Assembly: GCF_900184735.1 (NCBI RefSeq)
Contig: NZ_LT855387.1
Span: 181,099 to 245,098, forward strand
DNA: 64,000 nucleotides
Direction of reading: 5' to 3'
DNA from: Paucisalibacillus globulus
GTDB taxonomy: Bacteria; Bacillota; Bacilli; Bacillales; Amphibacillaceae
The position numbers and the translations under genes are program-made. Below are positions 1 to 8,036 of this stretch, piece after piece. How positions within the stretch are numbered: position 1 is the first letter of the stretch; each line of letters opens with the position of its first letter. The notes under the pieces are model-generated. The model had not been told where the DNA came from, ran no database searches, and saw only the letters and a program-made list of their open reading frames with translations.

Positions 1-258
1 GTTGCAAATGGACGTGAGGATTATTTGCGGATGGTATTTTCAAAAGATGGCTATACGATTACCGATACAAAAAATGAATTATTTACAAGGAGGCTACCAG
101 AAGATTGGGAAATTGACACCCGTACACTAAATTATATTTCATTTAAGCATAATGGTACTACAAGATATTCCGGTACGATAGAGATAATATCCCCTAATAA
201 TAGGTATACAGTAACGTTTCCTATTGGTAAAGGACGTGGTTATATTGTTAAACGATAA
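1..258 (+). CDS. comGD: ComGD competence pseudopilin, 3' part
   Basis: The reading frame is open from the first base of the window and stops at 258, so the N-terminal prepilin leader lies outside. The visible 85 residues have the beta-rich C-terminal character of a minor pseudopilin and end in GRGYIVKR. ComGD is one of the minor pseudopilins assembled into the transformation pilus on the outer face of the membrane after cleavage by ComC. The identification rests mainly on position: it directly precedes comGE, comGF and comGG, with the last codons overlapping the start region of comGE. An internal TTG at 25 is not a likely start. Confidence 0.8.
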   Translation, partial: VANGREDYLRMVFSKDGYTITDTKNELFTRRLPEDWEIDTRTLNYISFKHNGTTRYSGTIEIISPNNRYTVTFPIGKGRGYIVKR

Positions 259-586
259 AGGCTTTACTATTTCTGAAGTATTAGTTTCGTTAACGGTTTT
301 ATTAATTATCTCCACAGCTGTGCTTCCACTAACGACCTTCGTAGCACAGGAACGAAAAATACTTAGTCAAAAACGTGTTATTACTTATAAACTCCAAGAT
401 GAATTACAGGATATTTTACAAGATGATTTTGTTTCAACAATTAACTGGGAGGAAAACTTACTATCAGTAGATGTTACTTTCCAATTTAAAGAAACAAATG
501 AACAGTACATCCAAGGTTGTGCCACTTGGAATAATCTAATGAGTCGACAAGAAGAGGTTTGCTTATATGGAATTTCAGAAAAATGA
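245..586 (+). CDS. comGE: ComGE competence pseudopilin
   Basis: This is a minor pseudopilin of the DNA-uptake pilus. A short leader (MLNDKG) is followed by a type IV prepilin cleavage and hydrophobic helix motif (GFTISEVLVSLTVLL), after which the prepilin peptidase ComC should cut. I place the start at TTG 245 because an AAAGGA ribosome-binding sequence lies about 11 bases upstream and this gives the short charged leader typical of the family. The frame can be extended to TTG 224, but that would give an odd hydrophobic leader. The start overlaps the end of comGD and the stop overlaps comGF, which suggests translational coupling. Confidence 0.82.
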   Translation: MLNDKGFTISEVLVSLTVLLIISTAVLPLTTFVAQERKILSQKRVITYKLQDELQDILQDDFVSTINWEENLLSVDVTFQFKETNEQYIQGCATWNNLMSRQEEVCLYGISEK

Positions 587-986
587 ACATGGATTTACTT
601 TTTATTCGTTACTATTCACTCTGGCTGTTATTATAATGTGCATTCCATTATATGGTGCCATAATTAAGACAATAAAAGACAACTCGTACTACGATGAGAT
701 TTCCATTCAACAAGTCTTCTACTTCATCCAACAAGATGTTATACAAGCAATAAACTACCATGTTGAAGATAAAAAGATTTATCTGACATTAATTGATGGC
801 GATACCGTTACCATTGAACAATATGGAAATGTAGTAAGACGGCAAGTTGATGGAAAAGGACATGAAATATATTTAAGGGACATCCAAGATTTTCACGTTC
901 GATCTTTAGATTATGGATTTAAACTTTCTATTACTTCGTTTGAAGGAGAGCATTATGAAAAAACAATCACATTCTATCCATCATGA
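567..986 (+). CDS. comGF: ComGF competence pseudopilin
   Basis: 139 residues with a short leader and the prepilin-like segment HGFTFYSLLFTLAV, followed by a soluble domain. ComGF is a minor component of the competence pilus and is needed for DNA binding to the cell surface. The start overlaps the end of comGE by 20 bases and the stop lies inside comGG, as in the tightly packed comG operon. The family is short and variable, so the call depends on the prepilin motif and on order in the operon. Confidence 0.83.
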   Translation: MEFQKNEHGFTFYSLLFTLAVIIMCIPLYGAIIKTIKDNSYYDEISIQQVFYFIQQDVIQAINYHVEDKKIYLTLIDGDTVTIEQYGNVVRRQVDGKGHEIYLRDIQDFHVRSLDYGFKLSITSFEGEHYEKTITFYPS

Positions 987-1341
987 AAAAGGATTCATTC
1001 TCCCCTCAGTACTCTTTCTTACCACAATTGTATTACTTTATTTCTCTTCAAGTTTACTGACCTACAAGCATGATGTCCAGTTAACATTTAACCTCATAGA
1101 ACAAGTTAAGAGTCAAACATTGTTTCAAATGGCATATATGCAGTATAAAACGGATTATCTATCACAAAATATCATAGAAGAAGATGTTGATTATTCTTTT
1201 CCAACTGGAGAAGTGAAAGTAAAAGTGATTGAATTAGGTAATAATATACAACTTGAGTTTATAATTCAAACTAATAACAATTTCAACTTCTTCGTCACAA
1301 AATCGTCAAATTCTTTTACTAATGTCAAGGCCCCTATTTAG
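955..1341 (+). CDS. comGG: ComGG competence protein
   Basis: Last gene of the comG operon. ATG 955 is preceded by an AAGGAG ribosome-binding site, and the 128-residue product has a short basic leader, a KGFILPSVLFL motif and one long hydrophobic helix (about residues 14-33). ComGG is processed by ComC and takes part in the transformation pilus. The gene overlaps comGF by 32 bases. A longer in-frame extension back to 913 lies within comGF and lacks a ribosome-binding site. No clear terminator was seen just after it. Confidence 0.8.
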   Translation: MKKQSHSIHHEKGFILPSVLFLTTIVLLYFSSSLLTYKHDVQLTFNLIEQVKSQTLFQMAYMQYKTDYLSQNIIEEDVDYSFPTGEVKVKVIELGNNIQLEFIIQTNNNFNFFVTKSSNSFTNVKAPI

Positions 1342-1462
1342 CAGCAGTCAATGGTTTAATCTTATTTTGACTAAATTTCAAACTAAGATTATGTTTCATT
1401 TACATTATCTCTATAGTTGTATATAATAACATTGATGACGTCACCGAAAAGGAGGGGAAATT

Positions 1463-1705
1463 ATGGACAGAATGTTTCGCGTCCTTGCTTTTTGGACTGG
1501 TATCTTTACAGTAATGTTTTATGTTGGTGGTATGACTAACACTGCATTGCTATTTCTAGTTCAAACGGTATTTTTCCTAACAGTAAGTTACTTAAAATTA
1601 TCTGAGCGTATGTATATGTACTTGTTCGGAGCTTATTGTACTGTTTTCATGATAGGTTTTACATGGTATTCAGAATTTATTTTAGTGCCTGGATTCGGGC
1701 ATTAA
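1463..1705 (+). CDS. yqgY: DUF2626 family small membrane protein (YqgY-like)
   Basis: 80 residues, almost entirely hydrophobic, with three likely membrane segments (about 5-22, 26-44, 52-72). An AAAGGAGGGG ribosome-binding site lies 8 bases before the ATG. The sequence and position next to yqgX- and yqgW-type genes match YqgY (DUF2626) of Bacillus. The function is unknown. It is a single-gene unit closed by a strong hairpin terminator right after the stop. Confidence 0.75.
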   Translation: MDRMFRVLAFWTGIFTVMFYVGGMTNTALLFLVQTVFFLTVSYLKLSERMYMYLFGAYCTVFMIGFTWYSEFILVPGFGH

Positions 1706-1709
1706 AAAC

Positions 1710-1752
1710 AAAAAACCCTGCTTACATACTTCTTTATCGCAGGGTTTTTTTG
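1710..1752 (+). terminator. Rho-independent terminator after yqgY
   Basis: A 12-bp stem (AAAAAACCCTGC paired with GCAGGGTTTTTT) is followed by a T run. It ends the yqgY-type transcript. Confidence 0.9.
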
Positions 1753-1820
1753 TTTGTTAAAATTTAATAACTCTTAGACCCTTTAATCCTAATGCTGAGT
1801 GAGCTATTATATGTAGGTAT

Positions 1821-2447
1821 TTATATTTCAGGCACAAACGGATTTAACAACTTTTCTTCTCCTATGGTTGTCACCGGACCGTGGCCAGGATACACAATCG
1901 TTTCATCTGGTAGTTGATATAGTTTATTACGGATAGTATCCTGAATAATTTTATAATCCCCTCCAGGTAGATCTGTTCTACCAATTCCTCGCTGGAATAA
2001 AACATCTCCACTAATAAGCATTTTTTCACTCACTGTTAAAAAACTAATACTTCCTGGTGAATGTCCCGGTGTGTGAATGACATCTAGTTCAAAATCTTCT
2101 ATGTACAAGGGCCCCGGTTCAACTAATATATCTGGCTCTCTTGTTATTATTTCCTCTCCAGTAAATAAAAGAGAACCATTAAGTCTTGAACTACCTAACC
2201 ATGATTTTTCTGCTTCATGCATATATACTTTGATACCATAAGATTTACGTAAGTATTCTACTGCACCAATGTGGTCAAAATGTGCATGTGTTAACAAAAT
2301 AGCAATAGGTTGAAGGTTATTGCTACTTAACCAACTCTTTACCTTTTCACCTTCAGCACCTGGATCTACAATTATTGCTTTATCTTCCTTATAGAGAATA
2401 TAACAATTCGTTCCTAGCGCCCCTAAAGAAAAACTCTTGATATTCAC
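1821..2447 (-). CDS. yqgX: MBL-fold metallohydrolase (YqgX, glyoxalase II-like)
   Basis: A metallo-beta-lactamase-fold hydrolase of about 208 residues. Metal-binding motifs are visible in order: THAHFDH (HxHxDH), TPGHSPGS, SGDVLF and the C-terminal PGHGP. This set is typical of the small glyoxalase II-like group, which may hydrolyse S-lactoyl-type thioesters. In Bacillus, YqgX is linked to methylglyoxal detoxification by homology. I choose GTG 2447 as start because GGAGGTG lies 7 bases upstream; the longer TTG start at 2462 would place the ribosome-binding site inside the gene. It is transcribed towards the yqgY terminator. Confidence 0.85.
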   Translation of the reverse strand: MNIKSFSLGALGTNCYILYKEDKAIIVDPGAEGEKVKSWLSSNNLQPIAILLTHAHFDHIGAVEYLRKSYGIKVYMHEAEKSWLGSSRLNGSLLFTGEEIITREPDILVEPGPLYIEDFELDVIHTPGHSPGSISFLTVSEKMLISGDVLFQRGIGRTDLPGGDYKIIQDTIRNKLYQLPDETIVYPGHGPVTTIGEEKLLNPFVPEI

Positions 2448-2622
2448 GTATTCCACCTCCAATATAAAGTGAATATGAACAAAATAGAAAGATTACGTGA
2501 TTTCCTCGACAAAACCTACATTTTATACTAGAATAAATGTGTTAGTAAGATACATATTAATATAAAGGCTTTAATAAGACAACAAAGATCAATTGTAAGA
2601 AGCGTAAGGAGGTTAATACACA

Positions 2623-2808
2623 ATGCCAGTAACTCATATTGTATTAGGTATTTTATTTTTAATTGTAACAATTGTGGCGGTAGTATCAGTTGTTCGCCAA
2701 CTTAAGTTCAGAAATTACTTTGCTCTTTTATTTTCTGTTCTAACCGTTATTGTCTTTGGATTTTTCTCTGTAAGTACAATAATATCTATTTTAAAAGATT
2801 CCTTATAA
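2623..2808 (+). CDS. yqgW: DUF2759 small membrane protein (YqgW-like)
   Basis: 61 residues with two membrane helices (about 5-25 and 32-56) joined by a short basic loop (RQLKFRN). A good AAGGAGG ribosome-binding site precedes the ATG. Size, topology and position between yqgX and yqgS match the uncharacterised YqgW/DUF2759 family. It stands alone between its own upstream region and a strong terminator. Confidence 0.7.
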   Translation: MPVTHIVLGILFLIVTIVAVVSVVRQLKFRNYFALLFSVLTVIVFGFFSVSTIISILKDSL

Positions 2809-2810
2809 TA

Positions 2811-2842
2811 AAAAGCTGCTCAAAATGGTTGAGCAGCTTTTT
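2811..2842 (+). terminator. Rho-independent terminator after yqgW
   Basis: Perfect stem AAAAGCTGCTCA / TGAGCAGCTTTT with a 7-base loop and T run. Confidence 0.9.
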
Positions 2843-2907
2843 ATTTATGCATCAGTAATTTACATAAAGCCTACTATCAGAAATATTTGGTTAAGCATTA
2901 TTTTATT

Positions 2908-3196
2908 AGAAACTGTGCGGTAACCACTGTTAATTTCCTAAAAATAAATGGGATAGTGGTATGATTCCGCTCCGGCAGAATACTCCGCTTTCCACGGGCA
3001 CGGCCTCAGCCTCCTCGCGGATAGTTCACCGCTGCGGGGTCTTCGGACACGTGCTATTCCCGTAGGAGTCTACGTATTCTGCCTGCGCTGGTTTAATTTT
3101 CCAATTATTGTTAGTTGTTGAATCATGTTTCGGATTTATGTGGTTCAATTACTCTTTTACACTCATTACTAGCGAAGGAAATACACGGAGACTCCT
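2908..3196 (+). repeat. Dispersed GC-rich element E1, left part
   Basis: Left part of a GC-rich repeat in AT-rich DNA. It begins with AGAAACTGTGCGGTAAC, which is inverted with one mismatch at 4919-4935. Inside is a block (about 2966-3053) nearly identical to the reverse complement of 63008-63109 in E3, and a second block (3170-3196) matching the reverse complement of about 62888-62920. It has no coding frame of its own. The element is cut at 3196 by the IS110-family insertion; the rest is at 4797-4935. Confidence 0.85.
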
Positions 3197-3315
3197 ACCA
3201 TGAAAATAAAGTTCTAAAATATGGAAAAACGGCAATACTTAAATAGACGCAGCTCATTCTTTCTTTTTTTTTAAAAGCGAGAGCGCCAAAATCTACTATC
3301 ATATGGCGATGGTAA

Positions 3316-4539
3316 TTATGATGCTTTTGGTTTTTTGATTTCCACAACGTAACCTAGACTCTCTAGGCGGCGACGTGAATGCCTGACAATTGACTCTTGT
3401 CTTTGTTTGTCAAAATAATCTTCTCCTAAATCTATATACATTTCCTTACGTGTTAGTAAATAGTAGGAGATCCGTAAAATCGCATGAGCCACTACAACCG
3501 CTGCTCGCTTTTTACCTTTGCGTGCTGCAGTACGGCGATAAAGTGCTCCGAGATAGTTCTTTGAGCCACGGACTGAATGAGCTGCTTCGATTAAAGCTGA
3601 TTTCAAGTATTTATTTCCGTTTCTTGTTTTAGACGATTTGCGTTTTCCGGCACTTTGGTTATTTCCAGGAACCAGACCTGCCCACGAACACATGTGAGCT
3701 GCGCCAGGATATTGTTTTTTTATATCCCTTCCTAGCTCAGCGAGCATCTGTTCAGCCATTCTTCTGGCGATTCCAGGAATGGAATCCAAGCGATCGATAT
3801 CTTCCTGATAATCTTGCATACGTAAAGCGATTTCTTTATCCAATTTATCAATATTGTCGGCAAGAAAATCAATATGCCCTAGGATGGTCTTTATCATAAA
3901 TCGTTGATGATCTTGTATATACCCCTGAAGGGCTAGTTTGAGTTCTTCCTTTTTTTGTTTCATTTTCCCTCTCGCCATGTTGGCTAACACTTCAAGATCA
4001 TCATTTCCATCAGCGATTGACCGAAGCATTTCAAGCGAAGAAACTCCCGTGATTTCAGAAACAACGGAACCTAGTTTGATATTAGCTCCTTCTAAGACTT
4101 TCTGTATCCGGTTCAATTGTCTTGCGCGTTCTTCGATGATACTTCGACGATAACGAACGAGTTCGCGTAATTCTCGTTGTTCTCGGTCGGGAATATAGCT
4201 GGCTCTGAGTAAACCATGACGAAGTAATTTCGCAATCCATTCAGCATCTTTTACATCTGTTTTTCTTCCCGGAACAGCTTTAATATGTTGCGCATTAACA
4301 ACCAGGAATTCAATATCTTCAGCTTCTAATAAATTAACAATTGGTTTCCAGTAGACACTTGTACTCTCCATCGCCACATGCGAGCATTTGTGATCCTTTA
4401 CCCAATCCACCAACTCAATTAGGTAAACTGTCTTAGTTGAAAATGTTCTAATCTCCTTTCCTTCCGGTGTTATAATACACGCAGTGATACTGTCCTTGTG
4501 GACATCCAAACCACACGCTCTTTCAATGATAATATCCAT
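3316..4539 (-). CDS. IS110-family transposase (DEDD recombinase)
   Basis: Complete recombinase of about 407 residues. The N-terminal RuvC-like DEDD domain shows GLDVHKD (first Asp), AMEST (Glu) and TDVKDA (the paired Asp). The C-terminal Tnp20 domain shows SWAGLVPGNNQSAGK, the region of the catalytic serine. These enzymes recombine a circular element with a target, guided by a bridge RNA made from the element. No frameshift or stop is seen, so it may be active. I prefer ATG 4539 because AAAGGATG lies 6 bases upstream; ATG 4548 overlaps that site. Confidence 0.95.
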   Translation of the reverse strand: MDIIIERACGLDVHKDSITACIITPEGKEIRTFSTKTVYLIELVDWVKDHKCSHVAMESTSVYWKPIVNLLEAEDIEFLVVNAQHIKAVPGRKTDVKDAEWIAKLLRHGLLRASYIPDREQRELRELVRYRRSIIEERARQLNRIQKVLEGANIKLGSVVSEITGVSSLEMLRSIADGNDDLEVLANMARGKMKQKKEELKLALQGYIQDHQRFMIKTILGHIDFLADNIDKLDKEIALRMQDYQEDIDRLDSIPGIARRMAEQMLAELGRDIKKQYPGAAHMCSWAGLVPGNNQSAGKRKSSKTRNGNKYLKSALIEAAHSVRGSKNYLGALYRRTAARKGKKRAAVVVAHAILRISYYLLTRKEMYIDLGEDYFDKQRQESIVRHSRRRLESLGYVVEIKKPKAS

Positions 4540-4551
4540 TGAAAACATCCT

Positions 4552-4722
4552 TTCTACGGCAAATCATAATAGAGGCTGGCGCAACAACCAGAATAGGGTT
4601 AATCTACCATGAGTGCTTCCTATAAAAGGAGCAACAATCAGTGATGCACCGTGGTCGAAGGAGTCAGACTGCGGGTAGGGCTCTCACGCACCAAGGAGTT
4701 CCGACCTTCCACATCCAGCCGT
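4552..4722 (-). ncRNA. Candidate IS110 bridge RNA
   Basis: Noncoding region upstream of the transposase, read on the minus strand. After a TATACT -10-like box (4729-4734), a hairpin-forming stretch carries CCCGCAG (4675-4669) and, 3 bases later, GACTCCT (4665-4659). The first equals the minus-strand sequence on one side of the target and the second is complementary to the minus strand on the other side, as expected for left and right target guides. Further on, TCATGGTAG (4612-4604) equals the last bases of the right end plus core, a candidate donor guide, and GATTAAC after it partly matches the other donor side. The boundaries are approximate. Size and place fit known IS110 bridge RNAs (about 180 nt). 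Confidence 0.65.
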
Positions 4723-4796
4723 AGCAACAGTATAGCCAAATAAAAGTCATTTTCATCCTCTGTGGTGTATAGCTCTTTTTTGATATACATGATTGA

Positions 4797-4935
4797 CTGC
4801 GGGAGGATAGGCATCGGTGAGACCCCGCAAGAGCTTTAGCTCTGAGGAGGCTCACCAGCCGCCCGCGGAAAGCGGAGTGTATTTCCGTAGCGGCTATGAT
4901 GCGCTACCATAATGCTTAGTTACCGCGCAGTTTCT
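4797..4935 (+). repeat. Dispersed GC-rich element E1, right part
   Basis: The right part of E1 resumes with CTGCGGGAGGATAGGC and runs through AAGCGGAGTGTATTTCCGTAGCGG to the terminal inverted repeat GTTACCGCGCAGTTTCT (4919-4935). The stretch 4797-4900 is nearly identical to the reverse complement of 62740-62830 in E3. Without the insertion, E1 would be about 426 bp. Confidence 0.85.
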
Positions 4936-4983
4936 TATCAACAGTAAAATTATATGATCAAATATCAAGAAAATGAATACTGT

Positions 4984-5026
4984 AAAAACAAACAAACGAC
5001 TTGCTAAAAGTTAGCAAATCGTTTGT
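4984..5026 (-). terminator. Terminator after yqgS
   Basis: Stem ACAAACGATTTGCTAA / TTAGCAAGTCGTTTGT (minus strand) with a T-rich tail. It ends the LTA synthase-like gene. Confidence 0.75.
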
Positions 5027-5038
5027 CATAACCATCAA

Positions 5039-6916
5039 TTATTTTTCTTCAAAATCTGTAAATCGGAAGAGATCTCCGTATATAATATCATCCGAATAGC
5101 TTAGTTCTTTCTTTACTACTTCACTTATGTCAAAACATGATTGTGAAGATGTTTCGTCTAAAAGCTCTCCACTTTCAAAGTCATAGCAACTATCATTTGT
5201 ATATACATATTCCTTCGTTATAAAATTACCATTTCGTAAAGCAATATACTCTTTTCTGTCATCATTAAATAAATCATTACCGAAATAGATATCGTTATCC
5301 ATTTCTATGCCTAATAAATTCAGAATTGTAGGCTTCATATCTATCTGACCAGCAATAGTAGATTTAACTTCTCCTTTTCCATGACCTGGTATATGGATAA
5401 ATAATGGTACACGTTGCAACTGGACATGGTCATAAGGTGTTATTTCTTCTTTATCAAGATACATGCTCATTGCTTTGTTATGGTTTGAACTTATTCCATA
5501 GTGGTCCCCCATAATAACAATAATAGAATCCTCATATATCCCAGCATCTTTTAATTGTTCAAAGAACAGCTCAATCGATTCATCCATATATCGTACAGTA
5601 GGAAAATAATTATTTAATGTATTGGAATTTGAATCATAACGATCAATAGATTTATCTTTTTCATCTAATTCAAACGGAAAATGATTTGTTAACGTAATGA
5701 ACTTGGCATAATAAGGTTCTTGTAAGGTTTTTAGATATTTCATCGATTGCTCAAAGAATGGTTTATCCTTCAGTCCCCAACCAATTTTGTTATTATCATT
5801 AACTTCATATGCTTCTACATCGTAAAAATAATCAAAACCTAGATTTGGATACATTTGATCACGATTGTAAAAGCTATCGTTATTAGCATGGAACATGGTA
5901 GTATAGTAACCCTCATTACCTAATATTTCTGGAAGTGCATGATAGTTATTTTGTGCATGTGTATAAAAAACTGCACCCCTCGGTAATGGATAAAGGGAGT
6001 TTTCTACTAGAAACTCTGAATCGGACGTTTTACCTTGTTCTGTTTGATGGTAAAAGTTTTCAAAATAATACGTGTCCTCATCTTCTACCAAACTGTTTAA
6101 AAACGGCGTAATTTCTTGACCATTTACGGTTTCATTAATAACAAAGCTCTGTAAGGATTCAGCAGAGATAAATATGACATTCTTCCCTTCCGCAACACCA
6201 AATAAATCTGATTTACCATTCTGATCAATTTCTGTATCAACATAATCCTTAATGGTAGGCAGTTCACTTCCATCAGCAAAAACATGTTGTGTTTTAACTT
6301 TTGAGTGAAGTACTGCATCATAGACATGATAGTTAAAAAGTCCAATGTATTTTACAAGGTATTCACGATCGAAAGCTCGAGTAAATAATTGTGGTCTTTC
6401 CATTTCAGCTAAAAAGAAGTTACCCACCATTAGAGCTAAAGAAAGAGCGAGTGCAAACACCTTACCACTTCTCGGATAATTAGTAACTACCGTTTTCTGA
6501 CGTTTCTTACTAAAATACCAAACAGCAATTACATCGGCAAATAGTAAGATATCATATACTTTTATAAGGGATAAGATACTGGATCCTAAATCCCCTGCAT
6601 TACCACCCTGCATAAGTTGTGGAATAGTAATGAAGTCCGAAAACGAACGATAGAATACTAGATTCGCAAAAATAATAAGTGTTCCGATTAATACCGTATA
6701 CCGTAAATATTTCATCTGTCTTTCAGGCTTTTTAATCCATACACTCAAGGCGAATATCAAAAACGCAGACACGAATGGATTAATAAAAAGAATAAATTCT
6801 TGCATTGTGTTTTCTATTTCAAGACTAAATAAAAATCGGTATACCAAATAGGTTTTTATTCCAAATAATATCGTCGTTGTGACATATAAAGGAAGCTTGA
6901 GTCCTTTAATATTCAT
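5039..6916 (-). CDS. yqgS: Lipoteichoic acid synthase family protein (YqgS/LtaS-like)
   Basis: 625 residues: five N-terminal membrane helices (within about 1-175), then an extracellular sulfatase-fold domain. The metal-site Glu lies in ISAESLQ near residue 250, the catalytic Thr in QGKTSDSEF near 295, and the metal ligands Asp-His in MGDHYGI near 470, closely matching S. aureus LtaS spacing. Such enzymes transfer glycerol phosphate from phosphatidylglycerol to a growing lipoteichoic acid chain. The position next to glcK matches B. subtilis yqgS, a secondary LTA synthase, so it may be an accessory rather than the main enzyme. It appears monocistronic, with a good ribosome-binding site and its own terminator. 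Confidence 0.92.
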   Translation of the reverse strand: MNIKGLKLPLYVTTTILFGIKTYLVYRFLFSLEIENTMQEFILFINPFVSAFLIFALSVWIKKPERQMKYLRYTVLIGTLIIFANLVFYRSFSDFITIPQLMQGGNAGDLGSSILSLIKVYDILLFADVIAVWYFSKKRQKTVVTNYPRSGKVFALALSLALMVGNFFLAEMERPQLFTRAFDREYLVKYIGLFNYHVYDAVLHSKVKTQHVFADGSELPTIKDYVDTEIDQNGKSDLFGVAEGKNVIFISAESLQSFVINETVNGQEITPFLNSLVEDEDTYYFENFYHQTEQGKTSDSEFLVENSLYPLPRGAVFYTHAQNNYHALPEILGNEGYYTTMFHANNDSFYNRDQMYPNLGFDYFYDVEAYEVNDNNKIGWGLKDKPFFEQSMKYLKTLQEPYYAKFITLTNHFPFELDEKDKSIDRYDSNSNTLNNYFPTVRYMDESIELFFEQLKDAGIYEDSIIVIMGDHYGISSNHNKAMSMYLDKEEITPYDHVQLQRVPLFIHIPGHGKGEVKSTIAGQIDMKPTILNLLGIEMDNDIYFGNDLFNDDRKEYIALRNGNFITKEYVYTNDSCYDFESGELLDETSSQSCFDISEVVKKELSYSDDIIYGDLFRFTDFEEK

Positions 6917-7070
6917 AACATTTCCTCCTAAGAAACTACTGCTTTAATATATGTTTATTTATGCACATAGTAACGGCATATATGACAAACAGAAAAAACA
7001 TACTATTCTATAAGACGATTTATATCTCAAAAAGGTTTCAAATATTTAACATTTTAAGGAGAAAAAATAG

Positions 7071-8036
7071 TTATTCTGTTTTAAAATTCTTCACCAAGTA
7101 AGCAGCACCAATGATTCCAGCATCGTTCCCTAACTCGGCAATTCGCAGTTCACAGGCCTCACTTATTCTAGGTAGCGCATATTTTGTAAAGTATTTTTTA
7201 ATTGGTTGTAATAATTGATTACCAGCCTTAGACACGCCTCCACCTATTAAAATCTTAGAAGGATTTAAGGTAATCGATAGATTAGCTAATGCAAAACCAA
7301 TAACATCAGCCGTGTAGTCAATAATTTGATTACAATCATCATCCCCAAGAGCAGCTAATTCAAATACATCCTTAGAGTTAATGGTCTTATTCTCTTCGAA
7401 TACTTTCGCTAATTTACTCGCAGGCTTATCTTTGACTATTTTCATTGCTTGTCGTGCAATTCCCGTTGCAGAAGCAATCGTTTCTAAACAGCCCTTACGT
7501 CCACAATTACAAGTATATCCACTAGTATCAACAATAATATGACCTATTTCACCAGCCGTTCCATTTGCACCATTTAATATCTTACCACTCGTGATGATGC
7601 CGCCACCGACACCTGTTCCTAGTGTAACAGCAATAACATCTTTCGAATGATTACCAGCACCTAACCAGTTTTCACCAATCACAGCAATATTAGCATCATT
7701 CTCTACAAAAACAGGTAATCCCGATTTACTAGACATATAGTCCGAAAGGTTAAAGTCTTTCCAACCAAGATTAACAGCCTCATACACATACCCATTTTCC
7801 CCATCTATAAAACCTGGAGCACCTATACCTATGCCGAGTAATTGCTCCAGATCTATCGACAACTCCGTTAATGTAATCAATACCGAATCCCAGATATCAT
7901 CCACTACTTGTGTACCATCTTTGGATTTCTTTGTTTCAATTTCCCACTTTTTGATTATTTTACCATCAATTTTTAGAAGGCCAATTTTAACCGTAGTACC
8001 TCCTATATCTACTCCAACTATAATGTTTTTATTCAT
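7071..8036 (-). CDS. glcK: Glucokinase, ROK family
   Basis: A ROK-family sugar kinase of about 321 residues that phosphorylates glucose with ATP in the cytoplasm. Visible motifs are the N-terminal ATP-binding GVDIGGTTVK, the catalytic ENDAN region, GTGVGGG, and the zinc-binding CNCGRKGCLE that marks ROK proteins. ATG 8036 is chosen because AAGGTGAGG lies just upstream; it overlaps the last 8 bases of yqgQ, so the two are likely translationally coupled. The yqgQ-glcK pair is conserved in Bacillus. Confidence 0.93.
   Translation of the reverse strand: MNKNIIVGVDIGGTTVKIGLLKIDGKIIKKWEIETKKSKDGTQVVDDIWDSVLITLTELSIDLEQLLGIGIGAPGFIDGENGYVYEAVNLGWKDFNLSDYMSSKSGLPVFVENDANIAVIGENWLGAGNHSKDVIAVTLGTGVGGGIITSGKILNGANGTAGEIGHIIVDTSGYTCNCGRKGCLETIASATGIARQAMKIVKDKPASKLAKVFEENKTINSKDVFELAALGDDDCNQIIDYTADVIGFALANLSITLNPSKILIGGGVSKAGNQLLQPIKKYFTKYALPRISEACELRIAELGNDAGIIGAAYLVKNFKTE

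Larger units (their letters stand above)
3197..4798 (-). mobile_element. IS110-family insertion sequence inside repeat E1
   Basis: The element is about 1.6 kb and holds one transposase gene, without terminal inverted repeats or a long target duplication, as is usual for IS110. The ends were set by rebuilding the interrupted repeat: left flank GGAGACTCCT (to 3196) and right flank CTGCGGGAGGATAGGC (from 4797) join to GGAGACTCCTGCGGGAGG. TCCTGCGGGAGGATAGGC occurs uninterrupted in E2 and, as its complement, in E3. The only duplicated bases are CT (3195-3196 and 4797-4798), which fits the dinucleotide core of IS110 recombination. About 250 bases of noncoding DNA lie upstream of the transposase and about 119 downstream, which fits the IS110 rather than the IS1111 layout. 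Confidence 0.88.

Noticed and set aside
2960-3100. GC-rich stretch as possible foreign DNA or rRNA fragment
   Set aside because: It recurs as the repeat family E1-E4 and has no rRNA or tRNA features.
4664-4855. A 63-codon minus-strand frame
   Set aside because: It spans the candidate bridge RNA, the IS end and repeat E1; a gene crossing the IS border is not plausible.
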